Source: Ferrovibrio sp046297595 (GTDB taxonomy: Bacteria > Pseudomonadota > Alphaproteobacteria > Ferrovibrionales > Ferrovibrionaceae). From it: a stretch of 64,000 bases of DNA. Below the pieces are notes generated by a model. The model had not been told where the DNA came from. It saw nothing but the letters and a program-made list of their open reading frames with translations, and did not search any database. A program made the position numbers and the translations under genes. The stretch is taken from NCBI RefSeq assembly GCF_046297595.1, contig NZ_JBKBHT010000006.1, positions 124,001 to 188,000 of the forward strand, given 5' to 3'. Of the stretch, positions 45,949 through 54,866 are shown piece after piece (within the stretch, counting starts at the first letter, position 1; the number at the start of each line of letters is the position of its first letter).

Positions 45949-46038
45949 GAAAGGCTTCCGGTCGCGGTGGGGTCGGTCCGTTTTGCCGGCGAAATATGGC
46001 GTCTTGTGGGCGATTGTGTTGCGAAAGCCGGCATCGCT

Positions 46039-46458
46039 TCAGTCCATGGCCGGCCGGCCGCGGCCGCTTTTGACGGCGGCGCGTTTGCTCTTCGATTCCA
46101 GCCGGCGCTGCTTCGACCCCAGCGTGGGCCGCGTCGCGCGGCGGGCCTTGGGTGCCACGGCCGCCCGCTGGATCAGGGAAACCAGCCGATCGAGTGCATC
46201 CTGACGGTTACGCTCCTGGCTGCGATGCTGCTGCGCGGTCAGCACCAATACGCCGTCGTTGGTCAGCCGGCTGCCCGCCAGCGCCTCCAGCCGTGCCCGC
46301 ACATCCTCTGGCAGCGACGGCGAATGCCGCACATCGAACCGCAGTTGCACGGCCGTGGAGACCTTGTTGACATTCTGTCCACCCGGGCCGGAGGCGCGGA
46401 TGAAGCTGGTCTCGATCTCGCGTGGGTCGAGGCTGATGCGGTGGGTGACGCGAATCAT
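46039..46458 (-). CDS. arfB: alternative ribosome-rescue factor ArfB (YaeJ)
   Basis: 139 residues. GGQ at 26-28 in IRASGPGGQNVNKVSTAVQLRFD, and a basic C-terminal tail (RRATRPTLGSKQRRLESKSKRAA) that enters the empty mRNA channel of stalled ribosomes. This short form with the tail separates ArfB from RF1/RF2. Frees nascent chains on non-stop complexes. Stand-alone or with the small ORF upstream at 46468. Confidence 0.93.
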   Translation of the reverse strand: MIRVTHRISLDPREIETSFIRASGPGGQNVNKVSTAVQLRFDVRHSPSLPEDVRARLEALAGSRLTNDGVLVLTAQQHRSQERNRQDALDRLVSLIQRAAVAPKARRATRPTLGSKQRRLESKSKRAAVKSGRGRPAMD

Positions 46459-46467
46459 GGCCGCAGG

Positions 46468-46767
46468 CTACCTGCCCCCGCCGGGGCCGGCGAGCGTGAT
46501 ATCACTGATATCATTGATATCAAAACGGGTGTTTTGCGTCGGTTTTGAGTCGGTTTTGACGGAATCCGCCGCTTTCGTCCGTTCGGCGGCGGTTTTTGCG
46601 GCGCGGATCATGCGGTTTGCATCCTGTTTTAGACGGTTTGCGCGATTTTGCGATGCTTCAGAAACACGAAGGCCCGCACGGAAATCCCGGCGGGCGCACC
46701 ATACGATGGCATGCATGCCGGACATGCAGACCGGCAGCGCCATCATGCATGAACAATATAGGTACAC
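46468..46767 (-). CDS. possible small hypothetical protein
   Basis: Open frame of 99 codons just upstream of arfB, 9 bases from its start. The C-terminal half reads as plausible protein (SQNRANRLKQDANRMIRAAK; TAAERTKAADSVKTDSK), ends ITLAGPGGGR, and part (DINDISDI) is encoded by a DNA repeat. Lower GC than neighbours. No ribosome site is clear at any start, and the first 30 codons look poor. It may be shorter than shown or not coding. Confidence 0.3.
   Translation of the reverse strand: MYLYCSCMMALPVCMSGMHAIVWCARRDFRAGLRVSEASQNRANRLKQDANRMIRAAKTAAERTKAADSVKTDSKPTQNTRFDINDISDITLAGPGGGR
46497..46523. repeat. three tandem TGATATCA palindromes
   Basis: TGATATCAC TGATATCAT TGATATCAA, exact 8-base palindromes at 9-base spacing, just upstream of arfB's start on the minus strand. 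Followed at 46538-46559 by two exact 11-base copies of GTCGGTTTTGA. Confidence 0.8.
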
Positions 46768-46842
46768 TTGGCTCTGCCGACAAGCCGGGCCTTACCGCCC
46801 GCCCCCACTCCGGCTAGCCTGACCGGATCAGGAGTTTCCGCG

Positions 46843-47124
46843 ATGACAGACCCAGCATACGTGACAGACAATCCCGACCGCAGCCGCTTCGAGCTGGACG
46901 TGAGCGGCCAGATCGTGTTCGCCAATTACCGGCGCCAGGGCGAGACCGTGATCATCACCCATGTGGAAGCGCCCGTCGCCCTGCGCGGTACCGGTGCCTC
47001 GGGCAGGCTTATGGAAGGCATCGCGCGGATGCTGCAGGCGCGGAACGAAAAGGTGGTGCCGCTGTGCAGCTACGCAGCGGCCTGGCTGAAGCGCAAACCG
47101 GAATATGCCGGGCTGCTGACATAG
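46843..47124 (+). CDS. GNAT-fold N-acetyltransferase of the YjdJ/YidJ type
   Basis: 93 residues from ATG 46843 with AGGAG upstream; the earlier in-frame ATG lacks a site. Short one-domain form: FELDVSGQIVFANYRRQGETVIITHVEAPVALRGTGASGRLMEGI (acetyl-CoA loop RGTGASG near 55-61), ending with PLCSYAAAWLKRKPEY, a hallmark of this small group. Its acetyl acceptor is unknown. Converges with the chemoreceptor gene. Confidence 0.85.
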   Translation: MTDPAYVTDNPDRSRFELDVSGQIVFANYRRQGETVIITHVEAPVALRGTGASGRLMEGIARMLQARNEKVVPLCSYAAAWLKRKPEYAGLLT

Positions 47125-47148
47125 CCCCGCCCTGTCCTATTCCGAGTC

Positions 47149-49611
47149 CTATTCCCGCCCGAAATGGCGACGGATCGCCGTCTGGATTTCGGGGTCCAGC
47201 CGGCGGAACCCGACACCGACGTAGCCGTCGGTCACCCGCGCCACCTTCACCTCGGCATCGAAGCTAAACATCCTGCCGTCGATGTCGACATCCACTTTCA
47301 CGGTGATGTCCTTGTTGGCCGGCGGCGGGTTGTCCATCGGACCGAACAGCAGGCCGGCGGAACTCCAGTTGCACAGCCGCACCTGACGGCCGCTAAAAGT
47401 GACATGATCGTTCGGGCCACCCGCCTCGCGACGGCTGGTGCGGCGCTCCTGTTCAGTGCCGCCGGTGCGGAAAAAGCGCACCAGACCGGCCAGCATGTTC
47501 GACTGGTTGGCCAGCATCTGCGTGGAAGCGTGGGTTTCCTCCACCAGCGCGGCGTTCTTCTGTGTGATCTCGTCCATCGCCGTGAAGGCGATATTCACCT
47601 CGTTGAGCGCGGTGGTCTGCTCCTGGCTGGCATTGGCGATCTCGCCGATGATGCCCGACACATTCTGCACGGCACCGACAATTTCGCTTAGCGCCTCGCC
47701 AGTCTGCTTTACAAGTCCGGCGCCCTGGTTCACTTCGGTATTCGACTCCGTGATCAGCGCCTTGATGTCCTTTGACGCATTGGCGCTGCGCTGGGCTAGG
47801 GCTCGCACCTCCTGCGCCACGACGGCGAAACCTTTTCCGGCCTCGCCGGCACGGGCGGCTTCGACCGAGGCGTTGAGCGCCAGCAGGTTGGTCTGGAAGG
47901 CGATCTCGTCGATCAGGCCGACGATATCCACCACCTTCGCCGCGCTCCCCTCGATGCGGCCCATGGCGGCCACAGCCTGTTCCACTACGCTGCCGCCCCG
48001 CTCGGCGATCCGCCGCGCCTCGCCGGAAAGGCGGTTAGCCTCCTGGGCGTGGTCGGAACTCTGTTTCACCGTTTGCGTCACCTCGTGCATGGCCGCGACC
48101 GACTGTTCGAGTTGCGCTGCCTGGCTTTCGGTGCGGCCGGCAAGATCCTCGCTGCCGTCTGAAATGTCGTTGGCGGCGACGCGCACCACCTCGACGCTGT
48201 CGCGCAGCTTGGCGGCGAAATCCGTCAGCTTCAGGGTCATGCCGTTCAGGCTGTCCTGCAGGTGCCTGAGCTTGCCGCTGTAGTTGCCCGCCACGCGCTG
48301 GGTCAGGTCGCCATCGGCGAGGCCCGAAGCGACACGATCGATCTCGTCTACGGCGGTGGCGAAGGTGCCGACCAGGTCGTTGATGCCGCGCGCGATATCG
48401 CGCATGAAGCCGCTCTTGTTCTCCAGCGCCAGGCGCTGCGAGAAATCGCCAGCATTGGCTTTCTGAACCAGGCCGCTGATTTCGTGCTCGACCGTAACCA
48501 GCTGGCTGACATCGGACCATTGTAGAACGGCACCGATCTGCTCGCCGCGCCGGTTGCGCGCAGGCGCCGCCTCGATCTCGAACATCATGTGGCCGATGGC
48601 ATGGCGCAGGGGCCGCGCGAAATCGGCAATGACCGCCTTGGCATCGCGGCCCTGCATGCCTTCATGCAACATGCCCAGCGGCTGCCCGAGCAGGGAGTCG
48701 GCGCGGAAGCCGGCATGATGTTTCTGGATTTCACCTTCGACCAGGCCAAGCATGTCGAGCATGGCGTTGTTGGCAAAGACGATCCTGCCGGCGGTGTCGC
48801 AGACGACGATGCCACTGCGCGTGCCGTTCACCGCGCTGTGCACGCGGGCGGCATCGATGGCCGCCTCCTGCATGGTGATGACGCCGCGCGCCAGATCACC
48901 GAAATCGTCCTGCCGCGTTCCGCCGGGCACCTGGATGCCATAGTCGCCTCGGCTGAGTTGTTCCACCGCTCTGATTGCCGTGCGCAGGTTGCCGCCGACC
49001 AGACGGCTGAGCGACAGGCAGAGCAGCAGGCTGACGACCAGGCCGGCAGCGACCAGTCCGATCAGGCCATACCGCGCGCCACCCTCGGCAAGGCCGGGCG
49101 CGAAGACCAGCAGGCCGCCGGCGAGCAGCAGCACACCCAGCGACACAACCGCGTTGGCGACGATCAGCGCATGGGGCGACAACGCGCCGAACAGGCTGCC
49201 GGCGGCTTCGCGTCCGGCGCCGTACTGGCGCTGCAGACGGCGATGCCACAGCAGCAAAGCCTGAGTCAGTTCCGTGGAGATGATGTGGAAACGGCCGGTC
49301 GGCGCGGTATCGACATCGTAGCCGGCGCGGTCGCCGGCCAGTGCCTTCTTCAGCGTCTCGGCTGCCTGGACATGGAATTCGGCATGCATGTGCCGGATCG
49401 CCTCGTAATCGGCACCCTTCTCCGCGCGCGAAATGCCGAGAGCATCGCCATACAGCCATTTGCCGAACTGGCAGAGATTGTCCTTGCAGGCATGATCCGG
49501 TGTGATATCGCTCTGGCGGGTTTCCACCGCCACCCGCAGCCGGTTCTTCCACTGGGCATGGGCTGACACCGCCTTGTCGATGGCGGTGAGGACGGGCGCG
49601 GTATCGGACAT
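47149..49611 (-). CDS. methyl-accepting chemotaxis protein with CZB, PAS and C-terminal PilZ domains
   Basis: 820 residues. Order: CZB zinc domain (His18, Cys47 in CQFGKWL, His76, His80), two close transmembrane helices (147-172, 180-203) with almost no periplasmic part, HAMP (204-255), PAS (about 262-370), HAMP, the MCP signalling hairpin (tip IDEIAFQTNLLALNASVEAARAGEAG), and a PilZ module from 723 with RRTSR and NWSSAG (748). The PilZ module is the one in the 7174-10249 paralogues (GGPND..NWSxxGLLFGP). Senses cytoplasmic zinc/redox cues and probably c-di-GMP; inference. Confidence 0.9.
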   Translation of the reverse strand: MSDTAPVLTAIDKAVSAHAQWKNRLRVAVETRQSDITPDHACKDNLCQFGKWLYGDALGISRAEKGADYEAIRHMHAEFHVQAAETLKKALAGDRAGYDVDTAPTGRFHIISTELTQALLLWHRRLQRQYGAGREAAGSLFGALSPHALIVANAVVSLGVLLLAGGLLVFAPGLAEGGARYGLIGLVAAGLVVSLLLCLSLSRLVGGNLRTAIRAVEQLSRGDYGIQVPGGTRQDDFGDLARGVITMQEAAIDAARVHSAVNGTRSGIVVCDTAGRIVFANNAMLDMLGLVEGEIQKHHAGFRADSLLGQPLGMLHEGMQGRDAKAVIADFARPLRHAIGHMMFEIEAAPARNRRGEQIGAVLQWSDVSQLVTVEHEISGLVQKANAGDFSQRLALENKSGFMRDIARGINDLVGTFATAVDEIDRVASGLADGDLTQRVAGNYSGKLRHLQDSLNGMTLKLTDFAAKLRDSVEVVRVAANDISDGSEDLAGRTESQAAQLEQSVAAMHEVTQTVKQSSDHAQEANRLSGEARRIAERGGSVVEQAVAAMGRIEGSAAKVVDIVGLIDEIAFQTNLLALNASVEAARAGEAGKGFAVVAQEVRALAQRSANASKDIKALITESNTEVNQGAGLVKQTGEALSEIVGAVQNVSGIIGEIANASQEQTTALNEVNIAFTAMDEITQKNAALVEETHASTQMLANQSNMLAGLVRFFRTGGTEQERRTSRREAGGPNDHVTFSGRQVRLCNWSSAGLLFGPMDNPPPANKDITVKVDVDIDGRMFSFDAEVKVARVTDGYVGVGFRRLDPEIQTAIRRHFGRE

Positions 49612-49745
49612 CGGGGTGATTTCCGTTTTTGTTATTCTTCCCCGACGTCTCTATTTAGTTGCATTTGAATATACAATTAATAGCCGTGATTATTTTTCAG
49701 TAACGCCGCCCATACTTGTCGCTACTCGCTACGAGCCATGGATGA

Positions 49746-50183
49746 TCAGACGCCAATATCCTCATTCCACAATTCCGGCTTGGCCGCGATGAAGTCGCGC
49801 ATCAGGCCAATGCAGGTTTCATCCTGCAGCACCTCCACCTGCACGCCGCGCGAGCGCAGCAGGTCTTCCTCGCCCATGAAGGTGCGGTTCTCGCCGATCA
49901 CGACCTTCGGAATGCCGTAGAGCAGAATCGCGCCGCTGCACATCGAACAGGGCGACAGCGTCGTATAGAGCGTGCAGTCGCGATAGATGCTGGCCGGCTG
50001 GCGCCCGGCCTTCTCAAACGCATCCATCTCGCCATGCAGGATGACACTGCCCTGTTGTACGCGGCGATTGTGGCCACGACCGATGATGCGGCCCTGGTGC
50101 ACGATCACCGATCCGACGGGAATGCCGCCCTCATCGCGGCCGGCCCGGGCCTCGTCGATGGCGGCCTGCAGGAATGGATCCAT
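49746..50183 (-). CDS. nucleoside/cytosine deaminase family protein
   Basis: 145 residues from ATG 50183 (MDPFLQAAIDEA); a longer in-frame reading is less likely. Zinc site ILHGEMDAFEKAG with the HGE triad and SPCSMCSGAILLYG. The end PELWNEDIG and GENRTFMGEEDLLRSRGV match the bacterial homologues of yeast cytosine deaminase more than TadA. Reaction may be cytosine to uracil. Lies 46 bases beyond the radical SAM gene on the same strand. Confidence 0.82.
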   Translation of the reverse strand: MDPFLQAAIDEARAGRDEGGIPVGSVIVHQGRIIGRGHNRRVQQGSVILHGEMDAFEKAGRQPASIYRDCTLYTTLSPCSMCSGAILLYGIPKVVIGENRTFMGEEDLLRSRGVQVEVLQDETCIGLMRDFIAAKPELWNEDIGV

Positions 50184-50228
50184 GGCGATTGTTCCGCGGT
50201 TATCGAGGCACAACGTCAAACAGGAAGG

Positions 50229-51779
50229 TCACACATAGGTGCAACCATTGCAGGGCGCGGCGGCCTGACGGCGGCTGGCCATCGTTTTCCGCATGATCCG
50301 ATAATCCGGAAGATTGTAGATTTCGAGCAGATGCTGCTTCGATACGTCGCCCACGACATATTTCTCTTCACCGTCCATACAACACAAGGCGACCTTGCCC
50401 GTGGCAGTGATCGACATCATGTACCAGCGATTGCAGCCCATGTCGGGGACAGTGTCGATAGAGGTCGCCAAGTCCATCTGGCCGATCCAATCGTTACGCG
50501 GCACCAGCCCAAAGGTGAAAGCGGGGAATTCCCGTCGGCCCCATTTGACAAAATCGAGGTCAGCCGGCGTACCGTCCGAGACGCGACTGACAACAACTTC
50601 GAAATCATAGTCGCGGTTCTCATAACGTTTATGCAATGCCCGCATGCGCTCAACTGTCCGCTCGAAGGGAATGCCCATCACTTCGCGGTAGACTTCAGGG
50701 CGATGATCATTCAGGGAAATGGACAGCTGTATGATATTCTGAATTCCGGTCAGACGTTCGAGATTCCTGTCCGTCATCGCCGATCCATTGGTAATGAGAG
50801 AAAAGCTCGCCGAAGGCAGGCGCTCGGCAGCTGTTTCCATTATTGAGAATAGTCGTTTCTCAAGAAAAGGATCGCTGACCTTGAGCGGAGCAATGGTGAA
50901 TTTTATCGAACTCGGAATATCCTCTAGATCACGCAGAATCTTCGCGATAAGTTCATCCGACATCCTTGTTCCCTGGCGCTCCAGTGTTGGATACGGGCAG
51001 AAATTGCAGGCGGCATTGCACACCGCCAGCGTCTCCAGATGCAGGTAAGCAGGAAAATCCATATAAGGCGTGTTGCGGGCAATCAGCTGGAATTCCAGGC
51101 TGTTCACGCTGCGCTCCGCAACGTTGGTCTGCAGCATGACCTGTGCGCGCCGCACCTGATCCAACGTCCCGTCCTTAAGTTGCAACTCAAGCTGAGCAAG
51201 CCGGTCCTGTTCGTGCAATAGCGCACGCGCCATAGCCAGGGTCTGCCGCTCGACCGGATCAAGCTCGACCTCAGGCACCCCATCAAGAATGCGGACAATC
51301 TCAACACTGCAGTGTGAACTTGCCAGCATCGAAACGAGACGGCGGCGCCATTTGGGATTACCCGGGTCGAGCTGATAAGCCACCCGCATCAATTCGATCC
51401 GGAATTCTTTGTCGCCGCTTGCCGCCTGCTGTGCCAGTGCACCGAACAAACCTGACGCCGTCGCAGGCGACGGCAGTAGGCCTTGCATTACCGGTACGAT
51501 CCGCATGGCCCGGTCGCCCTGAGCCAAATGCTGAAGGACAGTCGAGCAGATCTGAGGGTCGTTGAAACCGTAAACCAGAGCGCACAGCATCGGCCGCAGC
51601 GCGTCTTCGTCACGTCCCAGAGCCTGCATGCAGCGAGCTATGCCGTACCAGCCAGACGCCCGGGTTTCAACATTTCGCACGATGCTGTTGAATATCTGCA
51701 ATGCTGCATCATCCTCGCCACGCTGCAGTGCAGATTCGGCAATAGACAAATCGCTGTCGGCAGACTGGGGGCTGGACAT
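50229..51779 (-). CDS. radical SAM protein with helical-repeat N-terminus and SPASM-like end
   Basis: 516 residues. Residues 1-230 look like TPR-type helical repeats (ESALQRGEDDAALQIFNSIV; RETRASGWYGIARCMQALGRDEDAL). The radical SAM cluster is C254-C258-C261 (CNAACNFCPYP), followed by ISLNDHRPEVYREVMG and a C-terminal SPASM-like region (447-516) with GCNRW, CC and CNGC. Radical SAM/SPASM proteins modify peptides or other substrates; none is visible nearby. GC is lower than neighbours and codon choice is less biased, suggesting transfer. Confidence 0.85.
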   Translation of the reverse strand: MSSPQSADSDLSIAESALQRGEDDAALQIFNSIVRNVETRASGWYGIARCMQALGRDEDALRPMLCALVYGFNDPQICSTVLQHLAQGDRAMRIVPVMQGLLPSPATASGLFGALAQQAASGDKEFRIELMRVAYQLDPGNPKWRRRLVSMLASSHCSVEIVRILDGVPEVELDPVERQTLAMARALLHEQDRLAQLELQLKDGTLDQVRRAQVMLQTNVAERSVNSLEFQLIARNTPYMDFPAYLHLETLAVCNAACNFCPYPTLERQGTRMSDELIAKILRDLEDIPSSIKFTIAPLKVSDPFLEKRLFSIMETAAERLPSASFSLITNGSAMTDRNLERLTGIQNIIQLSISLNDHRPEVYREVMGIPFERTVERMRALHKRYENRDYDFEVVVSRVSDGTPADLDFVKWGRREFPAFTFGLVPRNDWIGQMDLATSIDTVPDMGCNRWYMMSITATGKVALCCMDGEEKYVVGDVSKQHLLEIYNLPDYRIMRKTMASRRQAAAPCNGCTYV

Positions 51780-51898
51780 CGAGGCTCCTGTTGCAACCTA
51801 ATTTCTTATGTCGCCCACCTTGCCTTAACAAAACGAAAATGGTGCGGCAGCACCAGCCGTCCACAGAAAAGGAAAAAGGAAATGTCGCCGGAGGGAAA

Positions 51899-51974
51899 TG
51901 GCGACCCCAACGGGAGTCGAACCCGTGTCTTCACCGTGAAAGGGTGACGTCCTAGGCCTCTAGACGATGGGGTC
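51899..51974 (-). tRNA. tRNA-Glu (TTC)
   Basis: Complete 76-base cloverleaf on the minus strand: acceptor GACCCCA/TGGGGTC, anticodon stem TCACC/GGTGA round CTTTCAC with anticodon TTC (51938-51940), T-arm with GGTTCGACTCC, discriminator G and encoded CCA. Confidence 0.96.
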
Positions 51975-52033
51975 GGCCTGTGGCGGTCCGAATCATGTGT
52001 GGACCGCGGCGCCGGTCGCCCGGCGCGAGGCGC

Positions 52034-52062
52034 TGTGTAGCGGTTAGGCCTGCACAAATCAA
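52034..52062 (-). promoter_or_regulatory. possible tRNA-Glu promoter
   Basis: On the minus strand TTGATT (52057-52062), 17 bases, TACACA (52034-52039), about 60 bases before the tRNA. Spacing is good; the -10 is weak. Confidence 0.35.
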
Positions 52063-52221
52063 TAGCCGCTGTCCGGGAAATCGAGCCCGTGCCGGCACTT
52101 GGCCGGGCGGCAGGCCAAGAGCTGCGCACCAATTCTGCATTGGTACGAGCCACCCACCATCAATTTGCCCGAAGAGGCAGCATTTTGCTCAACAATTCAG
52201 CGGATTTAGCGTATTTTTCCG

Positions 52222-52233
52222 ATTGTATACATG
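52222..52233 (+). promoter_or_regulatory. predicted GntR operator (TTGTATACA type)
   Basis: ATTGTATACATG contains the palindrome TGTATACA and differs at two positions from ATTGTATACAAT-like sites of FCD-type GntR regulators. It is 21 bases before the GntR start, in an AT-rich patch, so autoregulation and control of the downstream operon are likely. Confidence 0.5.
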
Positions 52234-52253
52234 TACCATTTCTTTTAGGTTCG

Positions 52254-52991
52254 ATGCCCATGAACGAAATGCCCCGCCAGCCCTTCCAGGCCCGTTCCGC
52301 TGTCGCCGATGCCATGGCGCTGCTGCGCCGGTTGCTGCAGGACCATGCCGGCCGGCCGAACGAACCGCTGCCCACCGAACGCAGCCTCGCAGCCCAGCTC
52401 AACGTCAGTCGCCGCGTGGTACGCCAGGCGCTGGCCGAGCTGGAGGCCGAGGGCAAAATCTGGCGCCGCCAGGGCAAGGGCACCTTCATCGGCCCCGCCC
52501 CCGCGCTCTCTGCCCCGACACTCTCGCGACTCGCCAGCCGCACCAATTTCTACGAGATCATGGAGGTGCGGCTGAATCTGGAGCCGACCCTGGCACAACT
52601 GGCTGCCCATCGTGCCAGCGCCGAGCAGGTCGCCATGATCCGCAAACTGGCCGAACGGCTGGCCGGCCGTGAGGCCGATGCCGACCCCGCCACCCTGGAA
52701 CGCTGGGACAGCGCCTTCCACCGCTGCATCGCCGAGGCCGCCGGCAACCGGCTGTTCCTCGACCTGTTCGAGGTGATCGACAAGATCCGCTACGATTCCG
52801 CCTGGCAGAGCATGCGCGCCCGTGCGCGTACGCCCGACGGCAAGCGCCTCTCGGCGCAGCAGCATCTGGATATCGCCGAAGCGATCGCCGCGCGCGATGC
52901 CACGCGCGCCGCCGCCGTGATGCGCCAGCATATCGCCCTGCACCAGGAAAACCTGCAGCGCGCCCTGAATACCGATCCCGTCCAGTCCTAG
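52254..52991 (+). CDS. GntR-family regulator, FCD (FadR-type) subgroup
   Basis: 245 residues from ATG 52254 (or 52260). N-terminal winged helix 15-80 (PLPTERSLAAQLNVSRRVVRQALAELEAEGKIWRRQGKGTFIG), then an FCD helical domain from about 95 (EIMEVRLNLEPTLAQLAA; WDSAFHRCIAEAAGNRLFLDLFEVI; HLDIAEAIAARDATRAAAVMRQHIALH) with metal-binding His residues. It begins a plus-strand series with the glutamyltransferase, DUF1028 and Dpp genes 35 bases on, and probably controls them. Confidence 0.9.
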   Translation: MPMNEMPRQPFQARSAVADAMALLRRLLQDHAGRPNEPLPTERSLAAQLNVSRRVVRQALAELEAEGKIWRRQGKGTFIGPAPALSAPTLSRLASRTNFYEIMEVRLNLEPTLAQLAAHRASAEQVAMIRKLAERLAGREADADPATLERWDSAFHRCIAEAAGNRLFLDLFEVIDKIRYDSAWQSMRARARTPDGKRLSAQQHLDIAEAIAARDATRAAAVMRQHIALHQENLQRALNTDPVQS

Positions 52992-53026
52992 CCCTTCAGC
53001 TTTCAAGGCAGCTTTCAAGGTCGATC

Positions 53027-54859
53027 ATGTTCAAAGCCCCCTTCGCCTTCACCACCCGCCCGGAAATCAAGGGCACCTTCGGCGTGGTCGCCACCACGCA
53101 CTGGATTGCATCGTCCGCGGCGATGGGCGTGCTGGAGCGCGGCGGCAATGCCTTCGATGCGGCGGTGACGGCGGGTTTCGTGCTGCATCTGTGCGAACCG
53201 CACCTGAATGGCGCCGGCGGCGACCTGCCCGCCCTGATGTGGGATGCACGCGGCAAGCGCATCGACGTCCTGTGCGGCCAAGGCCCGTCGCCGGCCAAGG
53301 CCAGCATCGCGCATTTCAAGTCGCTGGGGCTCGACCTCATTCCCGGCTCGGGCCTGCTGGCCCCCTGCGTGCCGGGTGCGGTGGATGGCTGGCTGTTGAT
53401 GCTGCGCGATTACGGCACCATCGACATCGCCGACGCGCTGGCGCCGGCGATCCATTATGCCGCCCATGGCTGCCCGCTGGTGCCGCGCGTGATCGACACC
53501 ATCGCCACGGTGCAGCAGCTGTTCAAGGATGAGTGGAAAACCTCCGGCGCCGTCTGGCTCGACAAGACCGGCGCATTGCCCAAGGCCTTTGCGCTGTTCA
53601 AACAGGAAGGCCTGGCCGAAACCTATCGCAAACTGGTGAAGGCCGGCACGGATCGTGGCGGCAGCCGCGAACAGCGGATCGATGCGGCGCGGCGGGCTTG
53701 GCGCGAAGGCTTCGTGGCCGAGGCCATCGACAGATTCTGTGCCAACACCGAAGCCATGGATGCCTCGGGCCGGCGCCATCGCGGGGTTTTGAGCGGCGAC
53801 GACATGGCGAAATGGCAGGCGCAGGTCGAGACGCCGCTGACCTATGATTACCGCGGCTGGACCGTGGCGAAATGCGGGCCCTGGAGCCAGGGCCCCGCTT
53901 TCCTGCAGCAGCTTGCGATCTTGAAGCATTTCGACCTCGATGCCATGGAACCGGCGGGCCCCGACTTCGTGCATACCGTGGTCGAAGCCGCCAAGCTGGC
54001 CTTCGCCGACCGCGAGGCCTGGTATGGCGACCCGAATTTCGTCGACGTGCCGATGGCCGACCTGCTGTCGGATGCTTATAACGCCCAGCGCGCCGAGCTG
54101 ATCGGGCCTTACGCTTCGCTCGACATGCGGCCGGGCAATCCGATGGGCAAGGCGGCGAAACTCACCTCGATCAAGGCCGGCGAAGCCGGCGGCGTGGGCG
54201 TGGGCGAGCCCACCGTGGGCCGCTTGGCCGGCAGCGACGGCGCGGTGACGAAGCGCGGCGCGATCAGTGGCGATACCTGCCATGTCGATGTGATCGACCG
54301 CTGGGGCAACATGGTCTCGGCCACGCCCTCGGGCGGCTGGCTGCAATCCTCGCCCACGATTCCGGAACTCGGCTTCTGCCTCGGCACGCGCGCGCAGATG
54401 TTCTGGCTGGAAGAAGGACTGCCAAACTCGCTGCTGCCCGGCAAGCGGCCGCGCACCACGCTGTCGCCCTCGATGGCGCTGAAGGATGGCAAGCCCGCCC
54501 TCGCCTTCGGCACGCCGGGCGGCGACCAGCAGGACCAGTGGCAGCCGCAGTTGTTCCTGAAACTCGTGCATCACGGCATGAACCTGCAGGAGGCCATCGA
54601 CGGTCCCGCTTGGCATACCGAACATTTCCCCTCCTCCTTCTATCCGCGCGCGGCCAAGCCGGGCCATCTGGCGCTGGAAGGCCGCTTCCCCAAGGCCACG
54701 ATTGAGAAGCTGAAGGAGCGCGGCCACAAGGTGGAGGTCGGCGGCGACTGGTCGGAAGGCCGCCTCACCGCCTGCGCCACCGACGAAACGCCCGAAGGCA
54801 CCCTGCTGCGCGCCGGCGCCAATCCGCGCGGCATGCAGGGCTACGCCGTCGGCCGGTGA
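53027..54859 (+). CDS. gamma-glutamyltransferase family protein
   Basis: 610 residues, no signal peptide, so cytoplasmic unless exported another way. The Ntn-hydrolase nucleophile is Thr417 in ISGDTCHVDVIDRWGNMVSATPSGG; the small subunit would start there after self-cleavage. N-terminal blocks RGGNAFDAAVTAGFVLHLCEPHLNGAGGD and SGLLAPCVPGAVDGW are typical. GGT moves or hydrolyses the gamma-glutamyl group of glutathione and related compounds. Next genes are DUF1028 and a peptide ABC importer, so use of gamma-glutamyl or other peptides is likely. Confidence 0.92.
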   Translation: MFKAPFAFTTRPEIKGTFGVVATTHWIASSAAMGVLERGGNAFDAAVTAGFVLHLCEPHLNGAGGDLPALMWDARGKRIDVLCGQGPSPAKASIAHFKSLGLDLIPGSGLLAPCVPGAVDGWLLMLRDYGTIDIADALAPAIHYAAHGCPLVPRVIDTIATVQQLFKDEWKTSGAVWLDKTGALPKAFALFKQEGLAETYRKLVKAGTDRGGSREQRIDAARRAWREGFVAEAIDRFCANTEAMDASGRRHRGVLSGDDMAKWQAQVETPLTYDYRGWTVAKCGPWSQGPAFLQQLAILKHFDLDAMEPAGPDFVHTVVEAAKLAFADREAWYGDPNFVDVPMADLLSDAYNAQRAELIGPYASLDMRPGNPMGKAAKLTSIKAGEAGGVGVGEPTVGRLAGSDGAVTKRGAISGDTCHVDVIDRWGNMVSATPSGGWLQSSPTIPELGFCLGTRAQMFWLEEGLPNSLLPGKRPRTTLSPSMALKDGKPALAFGTPGGDQQDQWQPQLFLKLVHHGMNLQEAIDGPAWHTEHFPSSFYPRAAKPGHLALEGRFPKATIEKLKERGHKVEVGGDWSEGRLTACATDETPEGTLLRAGANPRGMQGYAVGR

Positions 54860-54866
54860 CGGAACC

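Noticed and set aside
49612..49745. AT-rich gap before the chemoreceptor, considered as a flagellar sigma-28 promoter
   Set aside because: Contains TAAAT but no match to the GCCGATAA-type element at proper spacing.
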